26,993 nucleotides of DNA from Chara braunii. Taxonomy: Eukaryota > Streptophyta > Charophyceae > Charales > Characeae. A model generated the notes under the pieces. It ran no database searches, was not told the DNA's origin, and was given only the letters and a program-made list of their open reading frames with translations. Position numbers and translations under genes: made by a program. Location of the stretch: NCBI GenBank assembly GCA_003427395.1, contig BFEA01000294.1:1453152-1480144 (forward strand), written 5' to 3'. Of this stretch, positions 16,873-26,442 are shown piece by piece (positions within the stretch are counted from its first letter, which is position 1; the number at the start of each line of letters is the position of its first letter).

Positions 16873-19000
16873 TCATAAACCTAAGATAACGTTGTCAATA
16901 GATGCGTGTGGACTCAGTCCGGTACGAAGCTTAGCGGATGGACATGCACATCGACCATTGGAGGCAAGGAAGGAAGGTGGGCTGCCAGAAAGTGACAATG
17001 AGAAAGAGACATTGTGGGAGATGGTGCTTCAGCAAAACAGATTGTCGAAGGAGAATCAGTCTGAAAGCAGGGAAAAAGTGGCGAGCGATGTGGAGATGGG
17101 AGTAGGAAATGTTGAAAATCACGAGGTCGAAAAACAAGACCAAGAACAAGTAAATGTAGAAGCAGGCTCTAGCATGACGTCTTGCACAACAGCATGTAAG
17201 GACTCGTGCGCGAAGAATGCGGAGGACAAGAGGAGCGAGTACACATACGACCATATTTCAAGTGCTAACCAGCAGGTGAGAACAGTTACAATCGAAACAA
17301 TTACAAATGATGAGATTGTTGAAACAAACACGAACCGCTTATTCGCAATTGAAACGAAAGAAGGGAACTGCAATGGAATACAAAACACGACACAACAATC
17401 TCAGATGCCACAGGATACAACAAAGGTCAAAGCCAACACTACTGAAGAACAAACAGTTCTGGGGTTTAATGCGATTAAAGAAGATATAACTCATCGCATA
17501 ACCGAAGTCGATTATGATGAGAGAGCAGCAGTACTGAACCGCCATTCAACAAAGGATATTCCGGACATCGATTGTCATCATCCACAGGTGGTCAGTTCAA
17601 ACGCACGTGGTTGTGGTGATAGTAAACAATCACAGAACGTGGATGAAGTAGGCGGGATTGTGCAACATATGATGATACCGAATGTGGAAGCTCATCATAG
17701 TGTAAAAAACATGGTGGTGCTGGTAGAGAATTGTGATGTTCTAGTTGCAGGAGATGGTGTGCAAAGTTGCTGTGAACGGACGCTTGCAGAAGATCATGGT
17801 GTACGAAGTTGCATTGAACCGGACTCAGGTGAGAGATGTACATCAATAAATGCGGATGCAGAATTGCCTTAAGGGGTAGAGGCAAACGCTACAAATGATA
17901 TGGATGTTCATCATGACGCAAAGATTGTCGACAGGGAAACAAAGGAGGAAAGCGGCACCGTAGTACCATCAGGGTCAGGTGAAACAGGTGCTCGTGCTAA
18001 TGATGATTTGAACACATCATTGGTGACAGTGGAAGGAGAGGACACAGTGGTGCATTTAGATGCAGATATTGAGGAAGAACGAGAAATAAATCCAGCTGAG
18101 CACAAGTTGCCGCCAGCGACTCTCAACACAATTCATGAATATTTTCCGTTTACGTGGCACCCTGCAAGTGGTGACTCATTCATATTAAGGTTGGAGGATC
18201 TTAATTGCTTGGGGACGGGGAGATGGTTGATGACCAATGTCATTGATTTTTGTTGTCATTATCTATTTGATTCAGTAAGACAACGGGGTGGTGACCTCTC
18301 ACAAGTTAAAGTGTTGCCCGTGTTATGGTATGAACAAATACAAGGGATTTATAAAGACGCTGACGATAATTGTCCGCTTGATTTTGAAGCAATAGCGCAA
18401 ACTTCTGAGAAGAAGACGAAGGGTATGAGAAAGGTGTGGGAAAAGTAAGTGGTTATAGCTCCTATTCTTTACAAGAATCATTTCACAGTTATTGTAATAA
18501 ATAATATAGGACCTATGTTGAAGGACCCACTTCTTAAAATTCCTATAGACTGCGTTATTTTTCACATGAACTAGAAGACACAGATGGACAGACCACCCTT
18601 TGAACCGTTTTTGGCGCAGCACATGGCTTAAATGTATTCGCAAAACATAGGAGTCACACCGGTACAGGCGTACCAGGCTTGGAGAGCAATTGTTGGCGAA
18701 GCTTCTTGTATTCAAGAGGTTCCTTGTCAACAACAACGAAACTTTTCTGACTGCGGAGTCTTTACAGCCCGAAATGTTGAGAATATTATCGAGACCATTG
18801 CAGTCGATCTGGAGTTGCTGCTAAACAAAGATGAAATGGCGAAGGCTTTGGAAGGATTATGCTCAAGGAAGCCTTGCGACCAACGTCGCGTCATGATGAA
18901 GGTTTTGGCAGAGTCATACCCTCTGTCACACACCACACAAACAATTGAGGAACTGATTGTGGTTTTCAAAAAAATTGTGACAAGCAGGAAGAAAGGATAA
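16844..19000 (+). pseudogene. C48 (Ulp1/SENP-type) cysteine protease of a DNA transposon
   Basis: Ulp1-type enzymes cleave SUMO-like proteins from their partners. The first two thirds are long, polar and Asp/Glu-rich, without recognised domains. The protease domain starts near 18130 (EYFPFTWHPASGDSF; LNCLGTGRWLMTNVIDFCC). The catalytic His is in YKNHFTVIVINN (codon 18479-18481). The Gln and Cys sit in QQQRNFSDCGVF (Cys codon 18752-18754). The Asp expected in the VIFHM.. strand reads Asn (18569-18571), followed at once by TAG. The frame is uninterrupted by indels but has TAA at 17870, TAA at 18446, TAG at 18572 and TAA at 18629 before the final TAA at 18998. A GTAAGT at 18442 looks like a splice donor, but any intron from there to the likely acceptors would remove the catalytic His. 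Confidence 0.75.
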
Positions 19001-19397
19001 ACCTTTACATTAGATGGACAAGGAAAGTGAGTTCTGATTATCAATAGTTTGCAATGATTGTATTTAAAAAAATATATTCGCAATGAAATAAAATATTTTT
19101 CAACAAGAAAAAAAACAAAACAATAAGTTAAATCAATCGTGTGTTTCTGAAATCAATTCGTCGTGCAGTTATCAAGAAAACGAATGCACGAAAAATCCTT
19201 CCCAATTCACGTATGTATTATGTAAATATATATTATATCTGACTTCGAGTATGTTGGATAAGTCAAAACTAATGTTGAGAGTAACACAAAGTTTTTGATG
19301 TATATGAAGTATCGGTTTGTCCTGTTGTGAATTATGACAGGAATAAAGATGTTGTATCCGTGAAGAGTGACGCGGGTGGGCGGCAAGGTTTTCTGAA
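19001..19397 (+). other. AT-rich spacer after the protease gene
   Basis: The sequence holds AATAAA near 19086 and an A-rich run. That fits a 3' UTR and polyadenylation region for the plus-strand gene. No coding region is seen. Confidence 0.4.
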
Positions 19398-20456
19398 ATG
19401 GATAATCAGAAATCTCGATGTGGTCATGGTCGGGAGGCAATTCGAACATCCAACAAAGGGAAATCATATGTGAACGAACGAGTGTCAACACATAAAGGTG
19501 GCGCACGAAGAGCTCAACAAAAAGAACAAAAGAAGGTAGAAGACAGAGCACAAACTGGGAAGCGCAAAGGAAATGAGACCTCGTGCACACAAAACACGGG
19601 ACGATCATTGGTGGAATCATGGAGGGTGAACACAGTGGAAATGCACCGTAATGCTAGTAAAAGAAAATTAAGAATGAAGGACAAACTTGAAGACGAGGGT
19701 GATGATGAACCTGTGTCACGCCGGAGGGAAAAATTTTCACAGCACACCCCGAGGCCAAACAGTGTGAGAAGGAAATCGCTGATCGCCGCTGACCTCCGAG
19801 CTCCAACGAAACGTAAGCCGGAAAATAGACAGGGTCGTGCCAACTCTGATGTTAATAATGTAGAATGCTCGCAAGAAATGGAAAGTGGGGAAGATATTGA
19901 AGGACCCATGCATCGTGCCTATGTTCGGAGTGAGGAAGGTAAATGTCGACAGATGGAAGCCAATAGTGGTCGTTGTGAACAACGATATATGAGTGATGCG
20001 GACCGACAAGCGTCGTCCCCACAACGGGGAGCTCAGAAGAAGTTGGGAGATGAGAAAGACATACAATATGAAGAGTCTAACGACGAATACGATGAAAATA
20101 GTAACGACGTTCACGCAAATGAGTTTGATAGAGAAGCAAATGATGACGATGAAGAGACTGCAAAAGATGACGAAGAAGAGACTCGGAATTTTGCAACTGA
20201 CCGAGCAATAGGTAAAGGACACAACCGAATCACCTTGTTTTCAGTAATGTAAGCATAACGGGAAAATATATGAAGAGAGTGTCCATAAATGTTATTCGTT
20301 TACAATTCTTCTTTTTTTGGTTATAGCAGGTATCACACTTGCTGGTGGATGCATCTCCCGCATGTTCCCTCGTTGGAGGCTTCAGCATGGATGTGGCTGC
20401 AACGGTGTCGGCGCGAATACCTTTACAAGGGTATCCGCCCTGGTTTTTGCAAGTGA
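19398..20456 (+). CDS. highly charged hypothetical protein, probably two exons
   Basis: The ATG at 19398 opens 284 codons ending in TAA at 20250. A splice donor (AAT|GTAAGC, intron from 20249) overlaps that stop. An acceptor after a T-rich tract follows at 20326 or 20329 (TTATAGCAG, two possible AG sites three bases apart). Joining 20248 to 20330 keeps the frame open to TGA at 20454-20456, adding a Trp- and Arg-rich end (HTCWWMHLPHVPSLEASAW; QRCRREYLYKG). The main part is basic at first (KRKGNE, SRRREKF, KRKPENRQGR) and strongly acidic at its end (ANDDDEETAKDDEEETR). This could be the N-terminal exon of a transposon protein, since it follows the protease in the same direction. No domain is recognised. 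Confidence 0.45.
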
Positions 20457-21182
20457 CAAAAAATAGGTTTTCTTTGAAATTTAACTACACTGCGCGAGTC
20501 GCAGTTATGTTTTGTTCGCACTGACTGAGTGGTTGACTGGAAGTAGAGAGTGTATGGGCGCGCAATTTTGAGGCGCGCGTGATTATTTTTTTCTTGATGC
20601 TATGGAGTCGGCGTTTCCGCCAGCAAAATGTTTTGGCTTTGATTAAGACTAGGAGAAGTCTTTTGAAGTGACCATAGTACATCTGCGTTCATACGACATG
20701 CGTCATTGGAAGTGGCGTTGATTTGAGCAGCAATTGGGGCATGCACTTCCAGGGCGCGCGATGACCTAGTTAGATGGATGACCAGTATGAGGGACGGGCT
20801 CACTCAACACAGCGGGAGCTAGAAGAAAGTTCGGATCTGGATTCGCATCCCGCGTACGTTGGTCGCGCGCTCACTGTCGGAATTACGGTCGACGTCGGGG
20901 TTGACTATTGAGACTAAGTTTTTTCGACGCCGAGATAGTAAAGGCGCAAATTTTTTTTTGTAGTATGGCGGGTCGAGAAGGCCAAAAGTCTACCTGACGA
21001 CACTATTAGGCTAAGCACGCAGTAAGCACAAGTGAAAACCGTCCCTAGAATTGGAAACGCAGGCGCAAGGTGACCATGGGCTCGGATAGTAGGCAAGGCG
21101 GTGGCCTGGTGTATTTCAGTATGCCCGAGCTGGCTGCAGTGGCTCTTTATATAGAGAATTGCGCCCATTAAGTTCAGGCTTG
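20457..21182. other. non-coding interval with one weak tRNA-like module
   Basis: No supported gene. GGCGCGCG-type words recur at 20559, 20570 and 20753. Around 20767-20841 a TAGTTAGATGG and a GGATTCGCATCC stand at a spacing compatible with diverged Pol III A and B boxes, but each has two or three mismatches. Confidence 0.4.
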
Positions 21183-21250
21183 GGCATAGCCTTATTGGTT
21201 ACAGCACTAAGCTACCAGCATGCAGATCTCGGGATCGAGACTAGGAGCCA
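21183..21250 (+). repeat. tRNA-like Pol III head of a SINE-type element
   Basis: An A-box-like TAGCCTTATTGG (21187-21198, one mismatch to the consensus) is followed 34 bases later by GATCGAGAC (21233-21241), a perfect fit to the B-box pattern GWTCRANNC. The intact cloverleaf is lost, since the T-stem does not pair, so this is a tRNA-derived promoter and not a tRNA gene. A T-rich ATT repeat about 180 bases downstream could be the tail. Confidence 0.5.
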
Positions 21251-21426
21251 ACAGCGGAGGAGCGAAGGAGCGTACTTTGGCGAAAACCTGAGGGGTTGAG
21301 GGTCCCGCGGGACTATCCTCCTAGGTTTTGCTGGGGAGTCCGACTGCAGTCCCAACAGGCAGGACCGAGGCTGGGTTCCGACGGTTCCCCTCCCCCTATC
21401 CGCTTTTTCCTAAATTCTTTTCTAAA

Positions 21427-21428
<2 letters not shown>

Positions 21429-21461
<33 letters not shown>

Positions 21462-21466
21462 TTTTA
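21429..21466 (+). repeat. ATT microsatellite and T run
   Basis: About eleven ATT units followed by a short T run. It is a plausible 3' tail of the tRNA-headed element that begins near 21183. Confidence 0.95.
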
Positions 21467-22420
21467 TCTCGTCCCACTACGGGACGTGGTCCGGTACGGG
21501 TCTCAGGACCGGTCGTGACCCCACGCCTGAATGTGAACTCTGCTGGGAGTAGATGGGTGATGACTGCACTTTGCTCCCCTCCTTGTTTGGACATGGGGTG
21601 CCTTGCCAGCATGGGCTGCGGTAGCCGGCATTATAGCGGGGAGTGATTGAAGCCCGCACGGAGGCGGTCACGGCAGCGGGTACACCTTTGCTTGGCTGGC
21701 CTGCTCGGATTACTACGTGCTCGGGAGGCTGGTGAAGCTCCTCTATCCCGCCCGTCTTGAAACACGGACCAAGGAGCTCAACGTGTATGTGAGCCAGTGG
21801 GTGATTAGCCCACGAGGCGGAAGAATCCTGAATGGATGGGCCCCCTGCACAAGTACAATCTGTTCCCCACGATCTGCTATGAGAGGTTTTGAGTGTCGGC
21901 ATGCCGTTGGGGCCGGTGAGGGACAAGCTGGTCACACAGATTTTTGCTGAAGTCCCATAGGTACCATTTGTGTGCCCGTTTGTCGGTGGCCTGTGGAGCA
22001 GTGGGGCCAAGGAAATTGCATTTACCCTCACCGTTGGAGGAGACCGGATATACTCATGAAATTGGTGAAAATTTGTTCACGGGAGTTCATGCACAATTTG
22101 TGGATAGCGCTGTGTGACCAGCAAAGTACCAATTTGCCATTGCTGCAGGCGGCCAGGGCTTTGTCCCATCCGGAAAGGTACAACAGTATGACCAGAACCA
22201 TACCCAAAACCTCAAATTGGCCTGCCCCAAATCTGCATATTTTTGCAGACTTGGGGTCACAGTGTGAGCACGGCCATGGGGGCTCGCAGTGTGAGTATGA
22301 CCTGCGCATGCCCGTTGGGGCCCGAAAGATGGTGAACTGTGCCAGGGCGGAGCGGCCCAAGGCACAGTGGGGGAGCCTGCAGCTGTAGTCAGCTGGTCAC
22401 ATGGAACCCCCCCCGTCCTG
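21467..22420. other. GC-rich interval with short duplications, no gene
   Basis: Several overlapping frames are open on both strands because of GC-rich composition, none with motifs. GCATGCC(C)GTTGGGGCC occurs near 21899 and 22308. CAGTGTGAG is repeated near 22260 and 22287. These suggest old local duplication. Confidence 0.45.
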
Positions 22421-22463
22421 CTGTTTTATTTTACTTTTGTTTTAATTTTTTTTATTTTTTTTG
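22421..22463 (+). repeat. T-rich tract
   Basis: A run of T with scattered A, C and G. It precedes a GGGACACGGCCTGGTTCCGGG segment that weakly resembles the sequence after the ATT repeat at 21429-21466, mostly by transitions. Confidence 0.9.
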
Positions 22464-22521
22464 CATGCCCTTTGTTTCCAGAGTGGGACACGGCCTGGTT
22501 CCGGGACTGGCAAGAGTACCC

Positions 22522-22590
22522 AAGAGCCTAGCTCAGTGGATACACCCATGAGCTGTTGAAATGCAGACCCAAGTTCAAGCCCGGTAATGG
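22522..22590 (+). pseudogene. tRNA-derived Pol III promoter module
   Basis: A perfect A box (TAGCTCAGTGG, 22529-22539) is followed by a perfect B box (GTTCAAGCC, 22573-22581) at a normal tRNA spacing. The acceptor and T stems do not pair cleanly and no CCA-proximal end is recognisable, so this is a tRNA relic or SINE head. It lies about 60 bases upstream of a U6-derived segment on the same strand. Confidence 0.7.
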
Positions 22591-22648
22591 AACATGATGA
22601 GTAAAACCCAATAAGTCTGAATTTCCTGGGACTGGACTCTCTGGCGCT

Positions 22649-22722
22649 GTCCTTCGGGAGATGCAGAGAAGATTAGCATGGCCCCGGCACAAGGCTGAGT
22701 CGTATAAATAAAGAGGTTGAGC
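22649..22722 (+). pseudogene. U6 spliceosomal snRNA-derived segment
   Basis: U6 snRNA forms the catalytic centre of the spliceosome. Here GTCCTTCGGG matches the U6 5' stem-loop. After a gap of roughly 20-25 missing U6 bases, GAGAAGATTAGCATGGCCCC matches the U6 core without a mismatch, including the AGC triad. The ACAGAGA box reads GCAGAGA. Beyond the core about two thirds of positions still match (GCACAAGGCTGA; CGTATAAAT) and no clean T-run terminator follows. The internal deletion and drift make a functional U6 unlikely. It lies downstream of a tRNA-like module in the same orientation, which suggests a chimeric retrocopy. Confidence 0.85.
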
Positions 22723-22994
22723 TCTCTTTCCGTTACTGATGGTGAGTGCCTTCGGAGAGGGTAAGGCAGCGCAGGCTACCAGGGGGGGTGAAATTGGGAA
22801 GAGAGACAACGGAAGAGGCGGAGAGGAAGGGCCATGGGCATCAGGAGAAAAAGGCTGAAAATGGCCTACGAACTGTGCCAGGTGCATTCGTAGAGAGGAA
22901 AGAACGTGGTGATGGGAGAGCTGGCTATGGGGGACGAGAAAACGAACACCCTGGTTGACTCTTGGTGGATTTAGGCGGGGAGAGGTAGTAGGTA

Positions 22995-23355
22995 GGGGTT
23001 GTTAGACCAGGCGAATCAAAATATGACGTCAGTTTTAGTGGAGAGTCAATAGAAAACGGAGGTTAGTGAAGAAGAGTGTGGGCGGAGGGAACGAGAGAGG
23101 AGGTATGGCAGAACAAGGAAGCGAGATCTCACTTGATTCTTATCAGATTCAAGCAAAAAAAAAATGCTAAATGGGGGTTTTCAGACAGGGCGAATCACAT
23201 GGAGGGGTTAGTTTTAGTGCTAGGTGATTAGATTAGGAGGTTAGTAAGGGAATGATTGCGCGGAGATGGCGGGAGCAAGGAAGAGGACGAGGTGAGAAGT
23301 GGTGTAACTCACTTGTTCATTGACCGTTTTGAGCAAACGAAGATGCTATCCGGGG
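22995..23355. repeat. two degenerate copies of a ~179-bp tandem repeat
   Basis: CGAATCA recurs at 23012 and 23191, each followed by AGTTTTAGTG, GGAGGTTAGT, a purine-rich middle with GGAA(G)...GAG, CTCACTTG, and AAGATGCTA- or AAAATGCTA-like sequence ending in GGGGG. The order and spacing are kept throughout. No coding content is seen. Confidence 0.75.
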
Positions 23356-23492
23356 GAACACGATGGCAGTGTTAGAATTGCCTATAGATCAGTGGTTTGG
23401 CCGGGGTCAGTACTAAAAGTTGCGCCCAAGAGTAAAAATCTGAAGTATAGGTAGGTGATGTAGCTTCTCATGTTTTGGGGAAGATTCAGTCA

Positions 23493-23540
23493 TTTTTTTT
23501 ATTATTATTATTTTGTTTTATTTTTATTTTTACTTTTTTT
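23493..23540 (+). repeat. T-rich tract with ATT units
   Basis: A run of eight T, then ATT units and more T-rich sequence. It is the third such tract, about 1 kb after those at 21429 and 22421. No tRNA-like module is evident in the preceding few hundred bases. Confidence 0.9.
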
Positions 23541-23869
23541 ACAAAGGTTATAGACAGTCGAGTGGGGTGGGTTGTATTGGTGTTCGTTGTGGTGGTCAGG
23601 GGGAGAGACACACTTGCTTCGACCACAGTTTTTCGTATCCCATACTGTCGGTCGAGATCGTGGCAATTTGCAGCAGCTTCAAGGTGACCTTTATCGCTTT
23701 GGGGACGACGGTGCATGCTAGAAAGAAGAGAACAGCTTACCTGTCTGATGAGAATCTGTGAGGCAACGTGCTGCTGCTCGAAGAGGTTCACTCTAACGAT
23801 GAAGGTAGAGTGAGTCAGCCACGAGATTGGAGGCCTGCCTATGGGTAGGTGAATCTGGCCGCCACCTTT

Positions 23870-24160
23870 TCACCGGATACGTGCCTCGGCATGGGGCTTG
23901 TACCCAACTTGTGGTCGCCGGCGTAATCTAGGCAGCAGCTTGCCACGATTCCGCTGACTATCGTTATCTTGGATGCTGGACGCAGGGCGGTTGTCCTTCT
24001 TCAAAATACGACGATTGTCTCGCTTGAACCACGGTGGTTTCTCCTCCGTCGAAATCGTGGTCTGGCCGTACTTGTCTTCGAAGTCGTGGTAGCGCTGCGC
24101 AGCCTTGCGTTGCTCTTTAGCAGGGACGGGTGAGGACTGCGTACGAATCCGGTCGAATGT
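23870..24160 (-). pseudogene. possible coding fragment, unknown family
   Basis: Between in-frame stops the minus strand stays open for 96 codons with protein-like composition: AAQRYHDFEDKYGQTTISTE, KPPWFKRDNRRILKKDN, and a basic end (LLPRLRRRPQVGYKP). There is no ATG at its start, and it ends at TGA 23870-23872, after which the same frame continues open to 23486. It could be part of a retroelement polyprotein. No motif allows an assignment. Another minus-strand frame at 24001-24453 overlaps it and looks less natural. Confidence 0.25.
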
Positions 24161-25953
24161 TCAGCCAGATGCCTTGGATGGTGGGCAGTAATTAGCAGGA
24201 GCGTGGGGGAAGTAAGTAAGGGAGAGAGACTGGAAGAAATTCGGGGTAAGAGAGGAGGAAAGGCCGATAAAGGCAGCGGACACGGCCGACTGACGAGTGT
24301 GCATGCTAGCATGGGCGTGTAGGGGGGCAGCATCAAGCCGGCCGCGGAGTGATGCTTAACTGGCACTGCATCTGGCCATGAGCCAGAGGAAGGTTCGCTC
24401 ACATTTTCTCGAAGAAAGGCAGTGGTCGTTTGCATTGCCCTGGCGCTTGGCATCTGGATTCCGATGTCCGTCTTCGTCGTTACATGGTCATCTCGTTCGT
24501 CTTAACTACCGCTGTAGGCGCACAGGGAAGATAGGGGTTGCACTGTTGATCGTCTTCGCTATCGTAATCGGAATACTGGACATGTTCGTGGTCCTACCCA
24601 TGTGTAGCTAGATGTGCTCATCTTAATCGTTGTCCCCGAGTTTGGTAATCCTCGTGATTAAGGCACTCGTCGTATTCATCATGTTCATTCCTTTCACCAT
24701 ACCTTGGGTTCGTACTCATGCCAGTGGTGCCCGAGCTGCTGCCCACCCATCGTCAACCCGATCCTGGCTGGGCCATCAATGTGGTGAGAGTGAATGAACC
24801 TGACCGAGGCGTCGGCCAGGTGCATTAACTAGAGCTGGGTAGAAGGCTGTCTGTGTGTGTCTGAAAAAGGGAGAGAGGGTTTCACCTGTTACTTGTTACC
24901 TGTCGCTTGTTACTGACGAGCCATTCTTTTGACAGTTGAGATGTATCTCCCCACGAGGGAGAAATTCATTTTCATTTTGCATACTTGGTGAGTAGTAGGG
25001 CGGACCGCTATTGTTTACGCCGTGGCTGTGTTTGTAGACTTCATTGTGGGTGTCACACTGTTGCTTCTTTTTCGGAACCTTTCTTCAAGTTCTTGTCGGT
25101 CGACCGCTCAGTCAGCTCCTCGCTGTGCACGGTGATAACAGGTTGATTCGGCTATTGTTGATTCACGCTTGCTGTTACCGTTACACTCAGGTCAGGTTGC
25201 TGCTGTTCTACTCCTAGGCCACTATTGTCGTTGCTGAGATCGGAGTACAACTACAAAGAGTTCTCAACTGCTGTCGGGACTGTGACTTCAACTGACTGTT
25301 GAATAGTGAGGGCAAGGGCTGTAACATTTCGAGATTGCGCCGTTATTGCTAGACTGGGCTGCTATGTGGGTTTACTGCTAAACATTTATGTTGGATACCA
25401 GAATCACGACTAGAGATGGTCACAGCAGAAAATTGCTATTGCTAGGGGCTAACCATACCGCGGTGGTTTCGACTGTGCGGGTTCTGTTGCGGTGTGGTCC
25501 ACAACTACGGTTGTGCACAGCCGAGGTGTGTACGATTGGCATGACTGCTATGAGGGGGCGTGATGCTTCGTTGAGCATTGCTGCGTATTACTGCAGGACG
25601 TTACGCTAGCGGAACTGTTGCAGGGGCGTCGGTACCTTGCTTGGCGACACAGGATTGCTGTTTGTCGAATAGTGCCGAGTTTCGCTTGCATTTCGATTAA
25701 ACTGCGGGGACTGTTGCGTGACCAGTTGTGGAGGCCTGTACTACAATCAGGCCGGTGTAGTTATAGTAAACACCAGGGCCTACTGACGGTGCCCTGCTGA
25801 TCTAGCCATATTGTCGTGGGTCGAAAGACCCCACTGAATACCGTATTCAGCCGGCGATAGACTGTGGCTTTGAGCAGTTGAGGACTGCTGGGATGTTTCG
25901 GTTGCTGCAGTGACTTGATTACCTATGTTGCGCTGAGGTTGCTGGGATCAGAG
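24161..25953. other. no gene recognised; possible LTR at the right end
   Basis: Only short frames without motifs. Words such as TTGTTACT, ACTGCTG and GATTGC recur at low fidelity. Because a strong primer-binding site follows at 25954, the last several hundred bases may be the 5' LTR of a plus-strand element, ending GGGATCA at 25944-25950. Confidence 0.35.
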
Positions 25954-25967
25954 GCGTATCAGAGCCA
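25954..25967 (+). other. primer-binding site for initiator Met-tRNA
   Basis: GTATCAGAGCCA (25956-25967) matches twelve consecutive bases complementary to the 3' end of plant-type initiator Met-tRNA; only the first two bases of TGG differ. A CA dinucleotide stands three bases upstream, as expected for an LTR end. The internal region of such an element would begin here and run beyond the window. Confidence 0.55.
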
Positions 25968-26070
25968 ATGGGGAACACTAAGTTGCTGCTGCACGCAGGG
26001 GTGGCGCTAGTCGTCCTGATTCTGTTACGTTGTGAGGAAACCCGGGGAGGTGGACGCCTGCCGCTCGCTG

Positions 26071-26152
26071 TAGCCAAGGGCAACAGAGTCTGTCACCCGT
26101 TGCGCCCGCTTCGGAGGTCCTCAGCGATCGACAGGGAGTGGGATTCAAACTT
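26071..26152 (+). repeat. diverged tRNA-like module
   Basis: TAGCCAAGGG (26071-26080) resembles an A box and GGATTCAAACT (26141-26151) a B box, each with about two mismatches and a rather wide spacing. An AAT-rich tail follows at 26209-26263, which supports a SINE-like origin. Confidence 0.3.
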
Positions 26153-26208
26153 GCCTATCAAATTCCCACTCGGAGACTGAGCTCTGAGATCTTTTGCAAT
26201 CGGACCGA

Positions 26209-26263
26209 TAATGATGATAATAAAAAAATAATAATGAAGTAATAATAACAATAATAATTATAC
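26209..26263. repeat. AAT-rich simple repeat
   Basis: Imperfect AAT units interrupted by G and C. It could be the tail of the tRNA-like module upstream. Confidence 0.9.
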
Positions 26264-26442
26264 TCCCTCCTATTCTCGTGTCTCTGCACTGCAAACACTA
26301 GAAGTGGTTCGAGGACACTATGCCATCCGATTCAAGCTGTAGAGTAGAAACCACTTTCGCTATTCAGCCTCATTGAAGCGACCAAATAGTAAGGCGTCAA
26401 CAGTTGTTCGAAGATCCCGACCGTCAATATGTCTGCCTTGAT

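Noticed and set aside
18442-18510. Intron beginning at GTAAGT inside the protease frame
   Set aside because: Splicing to the likely acceptor at 18510 would remove the catalytic His region, and translation across the stop matches the family well. The in-frame stop is better read as a nonsense mutation.
21477-22388. Several long overlapping frames on both strands
   Set aside because: They arise from GC-rich composition with few stop codons. None shows a motif, and they overlap one another on both strands.
24378-24611. Small plus-strand membrane protein with a hydrophobic end
   Set aside because: The hydrophobic residues come from repeated ATCGTC/TTCGTC-like words, and there is no start context or homologue-like motif to support it.
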